A program made the position numbers and the translations under genes. This document shows, piece after piece, positions 6,907 to 13,754 of a DNA stretch of 27,373 nucleotides (positions within the stretch are counted from its first letter, which is position 1; each line of letters begins with the position of its first letter). Source of the DNA: Oscillospiraceae bacterium (GTDB lineage Bacteria > Bacillota_A > Clostridia > Oscillospirales > Oscillospiraceae); contig CADADE010000049.1 of NCBI GenBank assembly GCA_902786615.1, positions 1 through 27,373 on the forward strand, given 5' to 3'. The notes below the pieces were generated by a model. It was not told the origin of the DNA, searched no databases, and saw only the letters and a program-made list of their open reading frames with translations.

Positions 6907-7194
6907 ATGTCATTTGGGGAAATCATTACCTGGCCCTTCGCAAAGCTCATGGTCTGGCTGTACAACCTGACCGGCAACTACGGCTTGGCTCTGATCTTTT
7001 TTGCCCTGGCCGTCAACCTCATCATGACTCCCTTCATGGCCAAGAGCAAGAAGAGCATGATGCGCTCCTCCCGCCTCCAGCCCCGCATTCAGGAGCTGCA
7101 GCGGCGGCATGAGGGCAACCCCCAGAAGCTCAACGCCGAGATGCAGAAGCTGTACCAGGAAGAGGGCATCAACCCCATGTCCGGCTGCGCATGA
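6907..7194 (+). pseudogene. yidC: YidC/Oxa1 insertase, N-terminal fragment (gene interrupted)
   Basis: The first half of the membrane protein insertase that places proteins in the cytoplasmic membrane. These 95 residues hold the first conserved helix (NYGLALIFFALAVNLIMTPF, ~24-43) and the charged cytoplasmic loop ending EEGINPMSGC. In every YidC I know this is followed by a hydrophobic stretch (as FPILIQMPILIGFY in Bacillus SpoIIIJ). Here it stops after one more residue at TGA 7192-7194. The groove arginine (or lysine) of the first helix is Asn37. The start has GAGGA at 6895-6899. The second half is the entry at 7191-8210. The cause is best explained by a short deletion with frameshift at ~7187. 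Confidence 0.85.
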
Positions 7195-8210
7195 TGTTTG
7201 TGGCAAAGGACTTTGTCACGACCTTGGCAGACTACTTTGTGTCCCACGGCCTCTATGAAGCCGCCGCGGGCCGCGCCAGCGCCTACCAGGAGATCGAGCT
7301 TGCCAAGCTCACCCATGCCAACTGGAACGCCGTGACCACGGATCTCGCCGGAAAGCTCGACCCCAATCTCATCGACCTGGACTTCAGCTTTCTCGGCCTG
7401 AACCTGGGCGACCAGCCCCAGTGGAACTTTTTCGCCACGACCGACTGGTCCAATCCCCGCGTCTGGGGCCCGGCCTTCGGCCTGTTTCTGATCCCCTTCA
7501 TCTCCGCCGGTCTGTCCTGGCTCTCGATGAAGATCAGCTCCGCCTCCAACCCCACCACGGGCGACGCGCAGTCCCAGGCCACCATGAACACCATGAACAT
7601 GATGATGCCCCTCATGAGCGTGTGGATCTGCTTTGTCATGCCCGCCGCCATGGGTATCTACTGGATCGCGAACTCCGTGTTCGGCATGGTGCGCGACTAC
7701 CTGCTCACCAAGAAGTACAAGGCCGAGCTTGACGCGGAGGATGCCGTCAAGGCCGCCGAGCGCGCCCAGCGCGACGCGGAGATGGAGGCCAAGAAGGCCG
7801 AATATGAGCGCCTAAAGGCCGAGGGCAAGACCCCCCTCAACACCAACACCAGCAAGAAGAAGCTGCAGGCCAGCGAGAAGCAGAAGCTGGATGAGCGCAA
7901 GGCGGCCCTGGACCGCGCCGACCGCGCCGCCAGACGCGAGCGCCTGGGCATCAAGGAGGCGGAGAAGCCCGCTTCCCAGGTGGGCAACCGCCGCTTTGCC
8001 AGAGGCCGCGCCTACGTGCCCGACCGCTTCTCCAACCCCGAAAACGCCGAGGCCGCGACCCTCGCCGCCGCTGCCGCCTCCGAGGACGCCCCCGCCATTG
8101 ACGAGGATATGCCGGAAGTGAGCGCCGTCCCCGAAATCGCCGCCGAACCCGCGGCGGAAACGGCTGCCGCGGAAGAGAGCGCAGCCGTCAGCGAGACCGA
8201 ACAAGAGTAA
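7191..8210 (+). pseudogene. yidC: YidC/Oxa1 insertase, C-terminal fragment (gene interrupted)
   Basis: This 339-residue open frame continues yidC in another frame. It holds an extracytoplasmic loop, then the later conserved helices (~VWGPAFGLFLIPFISAGLSW, and MMMPLMSVWICFVMPAAMGIYWIANSVFGMVRDYLL). A long charged cytoplasmic tail follows, first basic (ribosome-binding type), then acidic and Ala/Glu-rich. Counting back from the ATGATG, the frame reads LRMMFVAKD, the natural continuation after the missing second helix. The overlap ATGA with the first fragment could in principle couple translation, but there is no ribosome-binding site and the missing helix is essential to the fold. jag follows 18 bases after the stop, as in the normal cluster. 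Confidence 0.85.
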
Positions 8211-8228
8211 ACAGGAGAGTCTGAGTAT

Positions 8229-9179
8229 ATGATCAACACACTGGAAAAGTCCGCCCGCACGGTGGACGCCGCCATTGACGAAGCGCTCAAGGAGCTGGGC
8301 CTCAATCGGGACGACGTGTCCGTCGAGATCCTGGAGATGGGCAAGACCGGCTTTCTCGGCTTCGGCGCTGTGCCGGCCCGCGTGCGTGTGAGCTATGAGA
8401 CCCCCGATCCCGCGCCCGTAAAACCCGCGCCGAAGAAGGCTGAGAAGCCCGCTGCCCCCAAGGCGGAGAAGCCCGTCAAGGCCGAGAAGCCTGCCGCAGC
8501 CAAGGCGGAAAAGCCCGCGAAGGCCGAAGCGGCCGAAGCCCCCGCGAAGGCGGAGAAGCCTGCCGCCCCCGCCGCGGCTGAGGACGAGAACGCCGACGCC
8601 GCCGCGACCCGCGCCTTCCTCCTGGGCCTGCTTGAGCGCATGGGCGTGGAGGCCGGCATTGAGATCCGCACCCGCGAAAACAACTGCATCAACGTCAACC
8701 TCACCGGCAGCTCCATGGGCGCAATCATCGGCCGCCGGGGCGAGACCCTTGACGCCATCCAGCACCTTGTCAACTATGTGGTCAACAAGGACAGCGAGAA
8801 GCACGTGCACATCACCGTGGACGCGGAGGCTTACCGCTCCAAGCGCGAGGATTCGCTGACCAGGCTGGCCGAGAAGATGGCGGAGAAGGCCATCAAGTAT
8901 AAGCGCAGCATGGCTCTTGAGCCGATGAACTCCTATGAGCGCCATGTGATCCACACCGCCCTGCAGAATTACGAGGGCGTGAGCACCAGCTCCACCGGCG
9001 TCGAGCCGAACCGCCGCGTCGTGGTCTCCTACGTGAGAAGCGAGAAGAGCGAGCGCCCCGAGCGCCCGGAGAGAAGCGAGCGGAGCGAGAGAGCCCCCCG
9101 CGCCGAGAACACCGAGGCAAGGCCCGCGAATACCGAGCGCAAGGCCGCGAACAAGCCCGTCAGCCGCGAGTGGGCCTAA
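8229..9179 (+). CDS. jag: RNA-binding protein Jag/KhpB (SpoIIIJ-associated)
   Basis: A 316-residue RNA-binding protein with the standard three-domain order. The Jag_N domain is at residues 1-56 (EKSARTVDAAIDEAL..., KTGFLGFG). A KH domain with a GRRG loop (IGRRGETLDAIQHL, residues 167-180) spans ~125-200. The R3H domain is at ~205-270, with MNSYERHVIHTAL around the conserved Arg/His. A linker of near-repeats of KAEKPAA (residues ~62-115) and a tail rich in Arg, Ser and Glu (~272-316) are added, making it longer than the usual 200-250 residues. Homologues work with KhpA in post-transcriptional control of cell elongation and division. It is the last gene of the rpmH operon, ended by the terminator at 9188-9220. 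Confidence 0.95.
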   Translation: MINTLEKSARTVDAAIDEALKELGLNRDDVSVEILEMGKTGFLGFGAVPARVRVSYETPDPAPVKPAPKKAEKPAAPKAEKPVKAEKPAAAKAEKPAKAEAAEAPAKAEKPAAPAAAEDENADAAATRAFLLGLLERMGVEAGIEIRTRENNCINVNLTGSSMGAIIGRRGETLDAIQHLVNYVVNKDSEKHVHITVDAEAYRSKREDSLTRLAEKMAEKAIKYKRSMALEPMNSYERHVIHTALQNYEGVSTSSTGVEPNRRVVVSYVRSEKSERPERPERSERSERAPRAENTEARPANTERKAANKPVSREWA

Positions 9180-9187
9180 ATCGAAAC

Positions 9188-9220
9188 AAACAGGGGAAGC
9201 CCAACGGCTTCTCCTGTTTT
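9188..9220 (+). terminator. Terminator of the rpmH-jag operon
   Basis: A 14-bp stem (9188-9201 with 9206-9219, one G-U pair, loop CAAC) runs into TTTTCTTCT, just after the jag stop. Confidence 0.9.
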
Positions 9221-9279
9221 CTTCTGTCGGCCGAATCCTGAAAAGTTTTTAAAATCCACGGAAATATTGAAATCCCCCC

Positions 9280-9308
9280 TTGCATCCCGGCTGTATTTGT
9301 AGTACCAT
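9280..9308 (+). promoter_or_regulatory. Possible promoter of acpP
   Basis: TTGCAT (9280-9285), a 17-base spacer, TACCAT (9303-9308), 37 bases before the acpP start. The -10 is weak, but a promoter is needed here because a terminator precedes and the gene stands alone. Confidence 0.45.
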
Positions 9309-9345
9309 GCAAATGCATACAGGAAAGCCATCGGAGGATAAGGAA

Positions 9346-9573
9346 ATGATTTTTGAACAGGTTAGAGACGCGCTTGCCCAGCAGTTTGAGGTGGAGCCGG
9401 AGTCCATCACCATGGACACCAATCTCATTGACGATCTCGGCGCTGACTCTCTCGACGTGGTCGAGCTGATTATGTCCCTGGAGGACTCTTTCGGGGTCGC
9501 CATCAGCGATGAGGACGCCGCCCAGCTCTACACGGTCGGCAAGATCGTCGATTATCTGGAGAAGCTCCAGTAA
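9346..9573 (+). CDS. acpP: Acyl carrier protein
   Basis: A 75-residue acidic carrier protein of fatty-acid synthesis. The phosphopantetheine attachment serine is Ser35 in LGADSLDVVELIM, and the pattern DTNLIDDLGADSLD is typical of type II ACPs. The ATG at 9346 follows CGGAGGATAAGGA. An ATG at 9280 in the same frame is upstream of, or inside, the likely promoter and lacks a ribosome-binding site. No fab genes are adjacent, so whether this is the housekeeping ACP or a second copy cannot be told from the window. A bidirectional terminator follows. Confidence 0.93.
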   Translation: MIFEQVRDALAQQFEVEPESITMDTNLIDDLGADSLDVVELIMSLEDSFGVAISDEDAAQLYTVGKIVDYLEKLQ

Positions 9574-9616
9574 GCTTCCGAACAAAAGGGGCTGCGGCTG
9601 CATCCCGTTTAAGAAC

Positions 9617-9665
9617 AAATTCCCGGCGAAGTCGGCGCATGCGCGCGATTTCGCCGGGAATTTTT
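9617..9665. terminator. Bidirectional terminator between acpP and ccsA
   Basis: AAATTCCCGGCGAA (9617-9630) pairs with TTCGCCGGGAATTT (9650-9663) around a GC-rich apical part containing GCGCATGCGC. The A and T ends let it serve both acpP (+) and the cytochrome maturation genes (-). Confidence 0.9.
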
Positions 9666-9713
9666 ATTACTTCCTGGGCAGATGATATTTGCCCGTACTT
9701 TGAAAATGAATCA

Positions 9714-10508
9714 TCACCCGTAGGTGTGCAGGCCGTGCATGAAGGTGTTGACCCCGGCGAAGGTGAAGAAGACCACCGGCACCGCGATCACCAGATACCA
9801 GGCGAGGAACTTCCGCTTCTCCCTGCCGCGGGAGCGCAGGTGCAGGTGCAGGTACACCGCGTAGATGATCCAGGTGATCAGCGCCCAGACCTCTTTGGGA
9901 TCCCAGGTCCAGAACGCGGACCAGGCCTGTTCGGCCCAGATTGCGCCGGAGAGGATCACCACGGTGAGAAAGAGGAAACCGAAGGCCACCATGCGGTAGC
10001 TGAGATAGTCCATCTGGCGCAGGGCCCTATCGTCAGCGTCGGGTTTTTTCGCCGTCAGCAGATAGCGCAGGGCTATGCAGCCCGCGATGACAAAGGCGGC
10101 GTAGCTCAGTACCGCCGAGCCGATGTGCACGCCGAACCAGGCGCTGCGCAGGGCGGGCATCAGATCCTTGATCTCCATGGGCTGGAGGGCGGTGTAGGTC
10201 ATGACCAGCAGCGTCGCCGGCATGACCGCCACCGAGAGCCAATCCGTCTTGAGCCTGCCGCGCATGACGATCAGCATCAGCGCCACGCCCCAGGCAAAGG
10301 CGTTGGCGAACTCGAACTGGTTGGATAGCGGCAGGCGCTTAGCCACGATGCCGCGCACGACGAGAAAGGCCGTGTGCAGCGCAAAGGCCGCGAGAAACAC
10401 AAACCAAGCCCCCTTCAGGAGCTTTTCCTTCTTAAACGCCGTGCCCGTAAACTCCAGCACGACCGCCAACGCATACACGGCGAAGGCCGCGAAAAACAAT
10501 GCTCTCAT
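9714..10508 (-). CDS. ccsA: Cytochrome c biogenesis protein CcsA/ResC (haem handling)
   Basis: A 264-residue polytopic protein, the haem-exporting partner of System II cytochrome c maturation. It has about eight hydrophobic segments and the diagnostic tryptophan-rich WWD block, here WAEQAWSAFWTWDPKEVWAL (191-210), on the outer face. Candidate haem-ligand histidines are H45, H128, H258 and H261. It acts with the ResB-like protein encoded immediately upstream to attach haem to CxxCH/CxxCK sites outside the membrane. I chose the ATG at 10508 because AGAGGGA (10515-10521) is correctly spaced from it; the ATG at 10514 would touch that site. Its location downstream of the nrfA-type gene suggests its client is that multihaem protein. 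Confidence 0.93.
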   Translation of the reverse strand: MRALFFAAFAVYALAVVLEFTGTAFKKEKLLKGAWFVFLAAFALHTAFLVVRGIVAKRLPLSNQFEFANAFAWGVALMLIVMRGRLKTDWLSVAVMPATLLVMTYTALQPMEIKDLMPALRSAWFGVHIGSAVLSYAAFVIAGCIALRYLLTAKKPDADDRALRQMDYLSYRMVAFGFLFLTVVILSGAIWAEQAWSAFWTWDPKEVWALITWIIYAVYLHLHLRSRGREKRKFLAWYLVIAVPVVFFTFAGVNTFMHGLHTYG

Positions 10509-10557
10509 AACCATTCCCTCTCTTTTTCACTCCGTCCGCCGCGCGGACACCATCATT

Positions 10558-11811
10558 TCACGCTTCACTCTCAACGCTTTTTTCAAGCGCCCCCAGCTCC
10601 TCCCCGAGCTCCAGGCGCATCCGCTCCGGCTTGGGGCCGAGGACGGCATAGCCCTCCTTGTCGGTCTTGACCAGCACCGGCTCGCAGAAGAAGGTGATAT
10701 ACAGCCCCGCGATCATCAGCGCGAAGGATGCCACCAGCAGGGCGTTAAACAGGCGCGAGACGTGCTTGACGCGCAGGCCCGGGTACTCCACCGGAGCGTT
10801 GAATCGAAAGCGCAGGGCGTTCACCGTGAGCTCGTCCCCCGGTTCCGCCAGCACAGGGGTGAAAACGCCGTCGGAGAAGGTCTCCGCCTGGTAGATGGGA
10901 TGGGGATAGCGCCCCTCGGTGACGGTGATGAGCGTGACCTCACCGTTTTTATCCCGGATAAAGTCGGGGTAGAGGGTATCGTAGAGGATGCCGCTGACTC
11001 CGTCGGCGGAGAGATAGGATTGACTTGTGAGGAAAAAGTCGTCGCTGCCGCCGCTTTCCAGATCCGTCACCGTGACGGAGCCCGCCGTGCCGAAGGTCTG
11101 CTGGAAGAGCTTCCACGGGCCGAAGGAGAAGGGGTGGTTGACCTTGAGCTCGGCAATCTCGCTGCGCCGTCCGTTCGGCAGGGTGATCTGCACATGACTG
11201 GTGAAATCCAGCCGGCCCGTATCGTCGGCGATACGGAAGTCGTGGACGTGGATCTCCATCCCGTCGTCCATGAAAAGAGATTCGCCCGGCATACAGTCCC
11301 GATCCGTCACTGTGGGGGTGTAGAGGGCCAGCGCCCCGAAAACCACCGTGAGCAGGATGGCGAGATGGGTGATAAAGCTGCCGTAGCGCCCGAAGCCGTT
11401 CCTGCGCCAGACCTCGGCGTCCCCCGCGCGCACGGATTTGCAGTGCAGATCCGTGAGATATTGGCGCAGCTTTTCCACCCCCTCGCCTGTGAGGCGCACG
11501 GTATCGGGGGTTCTGGCGGCGCGCTCCGTCTCGCCCCTCGCCGCGCGCACCACGGAGCGGATGCGCAGCAGTGAGCAGAGGCTGAGATTCAGGCACAGCA
11601 GCGCGAGCAGGGCGATGAAGTACCAGCTCTCAAAAATGCGGTGGAGCCTCAGCAGCAGGATATAGCCGTGGGAGGCAGGGTAGTTCTGGGCGTACCAGGC
11701 GACCTCGCGCCCCTGGGGGATCACGGTGCCGATCACGGAGCACAGGCCTATCAGCCCCAGCAGCAGAAGCCCGAAGCGCATGGAGCGCAGGAAATTGAAC
11801 ACTTTTTTCAT
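10558..11811 (-). CDS. resB: Cytochrome c biogenesis protein ResB (Ccs1)
   Basis: A 417-residue System II maturation protein. Three membrane helices in the N-terminal part (~11-31, ~60-82, ~145-165) are separated by short loops. A large extracytoplasmic domain (~166-355) contains the family feature VNHPFSFGPWKLFQQTFG, and a last helix (~362-385) is followed by a charged tail. The N terminus LRSMRFGLLLLGLIGLCSVIGTVIPQG is the typical ResB opening. ResB binds apocytochrome and partners CcsA. The gap to ccsA is 49 bases on the same strand. A hairpin with a T-run lies between the upstream nrfA-type gene and this one (11834-11857), so its expression may be reduced relative to, or uncoupled from, that gene. 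Confidence 0.93.
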   Translation of the reverse strand: MKKVFNFLRSMRFGLLLLGLIGLCSVIGTVIPQGREVAWYAQNYPASHGYILLLRLHRIFESWYFIALLALLCLNLSLCSLLRIRSVVRAARGETERAARTPDTVRLTGEGVEKLRQYLTDLHCKSVRAGDAEVWRRNGFGRYGSFITHLAILLTVVFGALALYTPTVTDRDCMPGESLFMDDGMEIHVHDFRIADDTGRLDFTSHVQITLPNGRRSEIAELKVNHPFSFGPWKLFQQTFGTAGSVTVTDLESGGSDDFFLTSQSYLSADGVSGILYDTLYPDFIRDKNGEVTLITVTEGRYPHPIYQAETFSDGVFTPVLAEPGDELTVNALRFRFNAPVEYPGLRVKHVSRLFNALLVASFALMIAGLYITFFCEPVLVKTDKEGYAVLGPKPERMRLELGEELGALEKSVESEA

Positions 11812-11829
11812 GGGTAATTCCCCTTACAG

Positions 11830-11857
11830 AAAACTGCCCGCCCCTTCGGGCGGGCAG
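11830..11857 (-). terminator. Hairpin terminator/attenuator before resB
   Basis: CTGCCCGCC (11834-11842) pairs with GGCGGGCAG (11849-11857) around a 6-base loop. On the minus strand it is followed by TTTTCTG. It lies only 19 bases upstream of the resB start, so it may end the nrfA transcript or partly attenuate resB-ccsA. Confidence 0.75.
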
Positions 11858-11876
11858 AATTTGTTTCCTATATTCT

Positions 11877-12006
11877 TAGGGCAGCACCGCATAATTCGGC
11901 AAGAGCAGATCCTGAGAAAATTTGGGTTCTGATAAAGGCACTTTTTCGCAGATGTACTTTGTGTACCTCAAGAAAAAGTGACGGCGGATTGTGCGGTGTT
12001 GCCTTA
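11877..12006. mobile_element. MITE-like element, 130 bp, with 24-base inverted ends
   Basis: The left end (11877-11900, begins TAGGGCAGCACCGCATAATT) and right end (11983-12006, whose complement begins TAAGGCAACACCGCACAATC) match at 19 of 24 positions as inverted repeats. Inside is a hairpin with outer 9-bp arms, CACTTTTTC (11939-11947) and GAAAAAGTG (11972-11980), and an inner GTAC/GTAC stem. No coding capacity. A partial relative is at 23601-23700. The right end supplies the TAA stop codon of the nrfA-type gene. The TA at each end would suit an IS630/Tc1-like mobiliser, which is inference. Confidence 0.72.
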
Positions 12007-13587
12007 GCGGGTCAGCGCGAACACCATGCCGGTAGCCTGATCGCAGAGCTCGTCTGCCTTGTCCAGGCACTGGTAGCTGAGCGACGGGTTGTGCGCGCCC
12101 TCGGCGTTCTCGACGAATACGAAGTCCCAATAGAACTGCGCGTCGCGGGCGACGGCGCGGATGGGGTCAAGCTGCGCGTCCGTGTACTTTCCGCTTGCGA
12201 CCGCCTGGGCCAACAGCTCGGTCAGGTACTCGAGGCGGTAACCCACGGTGTAGGTGCGGCTCTCCACCTTCTCCTGCACCGCGCGCACCTCGGACGCGAG
12301 ATCATAATGGCACTGAGAGCAGGTGTTTTCAATCAGCTCTGGATTATCCAGGGGGCTGATGAGGTTGTGGCTGTGGAAGGTCGTGCCGTCGGCATTCACC
12401 GCGTTCGGCATGTGGCAGTCGGCACAGGTGAAGTCCTTGGCGTGGGGGCTGCCCGCGCCGAGGAAGGTCTCAAACTCGGGGTGCTGCACCTTGATCTGCC
12501 TGACGCCGGTGCGGGGATTGGTCCAGTCGGCAAAGGCCTCGCCGCCGGGGAAGTTTGCCCCGTCGTTAAAGTAGGCCAGCATCGTCTCGGGTGCCATGGA
12601 CTCAAGCGAGTGATGGGCGATTGTGGTCGCCTTGGTGTCAGGCGCGAAGTAATACTCGTTATGGCACTGGCCGCAGGCGAGGTTTGCGGGCGCGATTCTG
12701 TCAAAGTCGTCACCCACCGCGTCGATCCAATAGGTGTGGGTGATGGTGATGTCGCCGGGGGTGTTGGCGTGGCAGGTGTAGCAGCTGATACCCTCGGTGA
12801 TCTGGGCCTGCACCTCGGTCCAGTCCTTCTGATAGGCGCTGATGCCCTCCTCGTTCACCATGTTGGTGAAGTCGGGGGTCTTGCAGGTCCAGCAGTTGGC
12901 CAGAGGATGCGGGCGGCCGGTGGCCTCGATATCCTCCACGTCGTAGTAATGGCCGCGCGCCGCCTTGTAATCCTTGGCGAAGCCGTAGCCCTCATACAGG
13001 CCGCGCAGCATCGGGTAGAGCTCGAGGTAATCCTCGGCATCTTGGCTCTCCTTGGTCATGCACCAGGTGTTGTACTGGTCAGGGTACTGATCCTTCCAGT
13101 CCACGGCATGCAGGACCGTCACGCCGGATTGGGTCTGTACCTTGTGGGCGATGGGCTTTGCCTCGACCGCCGGAGCCTCATAACCGAAGCGGACCGTGTC
13201 GATCCCGCCGCTCTGCAGGGCGAGGGCGGCCGCCTCCCGGATCGCCTCGGAAGTAACGGTCGCGCCGGAGACCGCATCCACCGCGAGAGACTGCTTTTCC
13301 ACGATCTGGCCGGGGATCTGATCGACCGCCATGGTACCGATACCCTCGGTCTCGCTGTGTTCGGTCACGGCGACCTCATAAATTTTGTCGCTGTCGGCCT
13401 TGACCTGGACGGTAACATCACCCACCTTGCCGGGAGCGCTCGCCGTCAGGGTCTGGGCGTTGGCGCTGGCCATACGGGCGGCAAGGCCGGTGCCGATATG
13501 AATCACCAGCAGCAGCACCAGAAACAGGCCGCAGCCCGCGCCGATCATATTCAGGCGCTTTTCACGTTTTGCTTTATCTGCTTTCAT
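12004..13587 (-). CDS. nrfA: FMN-binding domain fused to NrfA-type pentahaem cytochrome c nitrite reductase
   Basis: A 527-residue membrane-anchored, extracytoplasmic protein. An N-terminal helix (~14-37) is followed by an FMN_bind domain (~48-130) with the covalent-flavin motif SGAT (S107-T110), then a NrfA domain (~150-525). All five haem sites are present: CWTCK (C232-K236, the lysine-ligated catalytic haem unique to NrfA), CYTCH (269-273), CGQCH (305-309), CADCH (388-392) and CSQCH (423-427). Catalytic residues align: R211 (ARGHYYDVED), Y312 (HNEYYF) and H369 (KVQHPE). The calcium ligands E311, Y312, K366 and Q368 are also kept. It should reduce nitrite to ammonium with six electrons. No NrfH is present; the FMN domain may replace it. 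ATG at 13587, with GGAG about ten bases upstream. The TAA stop is formed by the repeat element. Confidence 0.94.
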   Translation of the reverse strand: MKADKAKREKRLNMIGAGCGLFLVLLLVIHIGTGLAARMASANAQTLTASAPGKVGDVTVQVKADSDKIYEVAVTEHSETEGIGTMAVDQIPGQIVEKQSLAVDAVSGATVTSEAIREAAALALQSGGIDTVRFGYEAPAVEAKPIAHKVQTQSGVTVLHAVDWKDQYPDQYNTWCMTKESQDAEDYLELYPMLRGLYEGYGFAKDYKAARGHYYDVEDIEATGRPHPLANCWTCKTPDFTNMVNEEGISAYQKDWTEVQAQITEGISCYTCHANTPGDITITHTYWIDAVGDDFDRIAPANLACGQCHNEYYFAPDTKATTIAHHSLESMAPETMLAYFNDGANFPGGEAFADWTNPRTGVRQIKVQHPEFETFLGAGSPHAKDFTCADCHMPNAVNADGTTFHSHNLISPLDNPELIENTCSQCHYDLASEVRAVQEKVESRTYTVGYRLEYLTELLAQAVASGKYTDAQLDPIRAVARDAQFYWDFVFVENAEGAHNPSLSYQCLDKADELCDQATGMVFALTR

Positions 13588-13648
13588 GATGTACTCCTAT
13601 CTCCGTCTATACTGTCCTTCTTCTGTCAGGGCATAGAGATACATCTAT

Positions 13649-13677
13649 ATAATATTATATTCTGTTTTATTTTGCAA
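13649..13677 (-). promoter_or_regulatory. Promoter of the nrfA-type gene
   Basis: On the minus strand: TTGCAA (13672-13677), a 17-base spacer, TATTAT (13649-13654), in an A/T-rich patch (13625-13698). It lies after the terminator of the upstream flavoprotein gene, so nrfA is a separate transcription unit. No clear FNR or CRP palindrome was found. Confidence 0.65.
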
Positions 13678-13698
13678 GAGAATAATTACAAAAGTGTG

Positions 13699-13730
13699 AA
13701 AAAAGCCCCCGGCGCAAAAACGCCGGGGGC
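13699..13730 (-). terminator. Terminator of the flavoprotein reductase gene
   Basis: A 10-bp G/C stem, GCCCCCGGCG (13705-13714) with CGCCGGGGGC (13721-13730), has a 6-base loop and, on the minus strand, is followed by TTTTTT. Confidence 0.92.
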
Positions 13731-13754
13731 GGGGTTTCAATATGCGGTTTTGCC

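Noticed and set aside
7185..7200. Programmed frameshift or natural split YidC through the ATGATG overlap.
   Set aside because: There is no slippery heptamer and no ribosome-binding site, and a whole conserved helix is missing, which neither mechanism would restore. A deletion explains it better.
9280..9345. An N-terminal extension of acyl carrier protein starting at 9280.
   Set aside because: No ribosome-binding site, overlaps the likely promoter, and the extension (MHPGCICSTM...) is unlike any ACP; ATG 9346 has a strong site.
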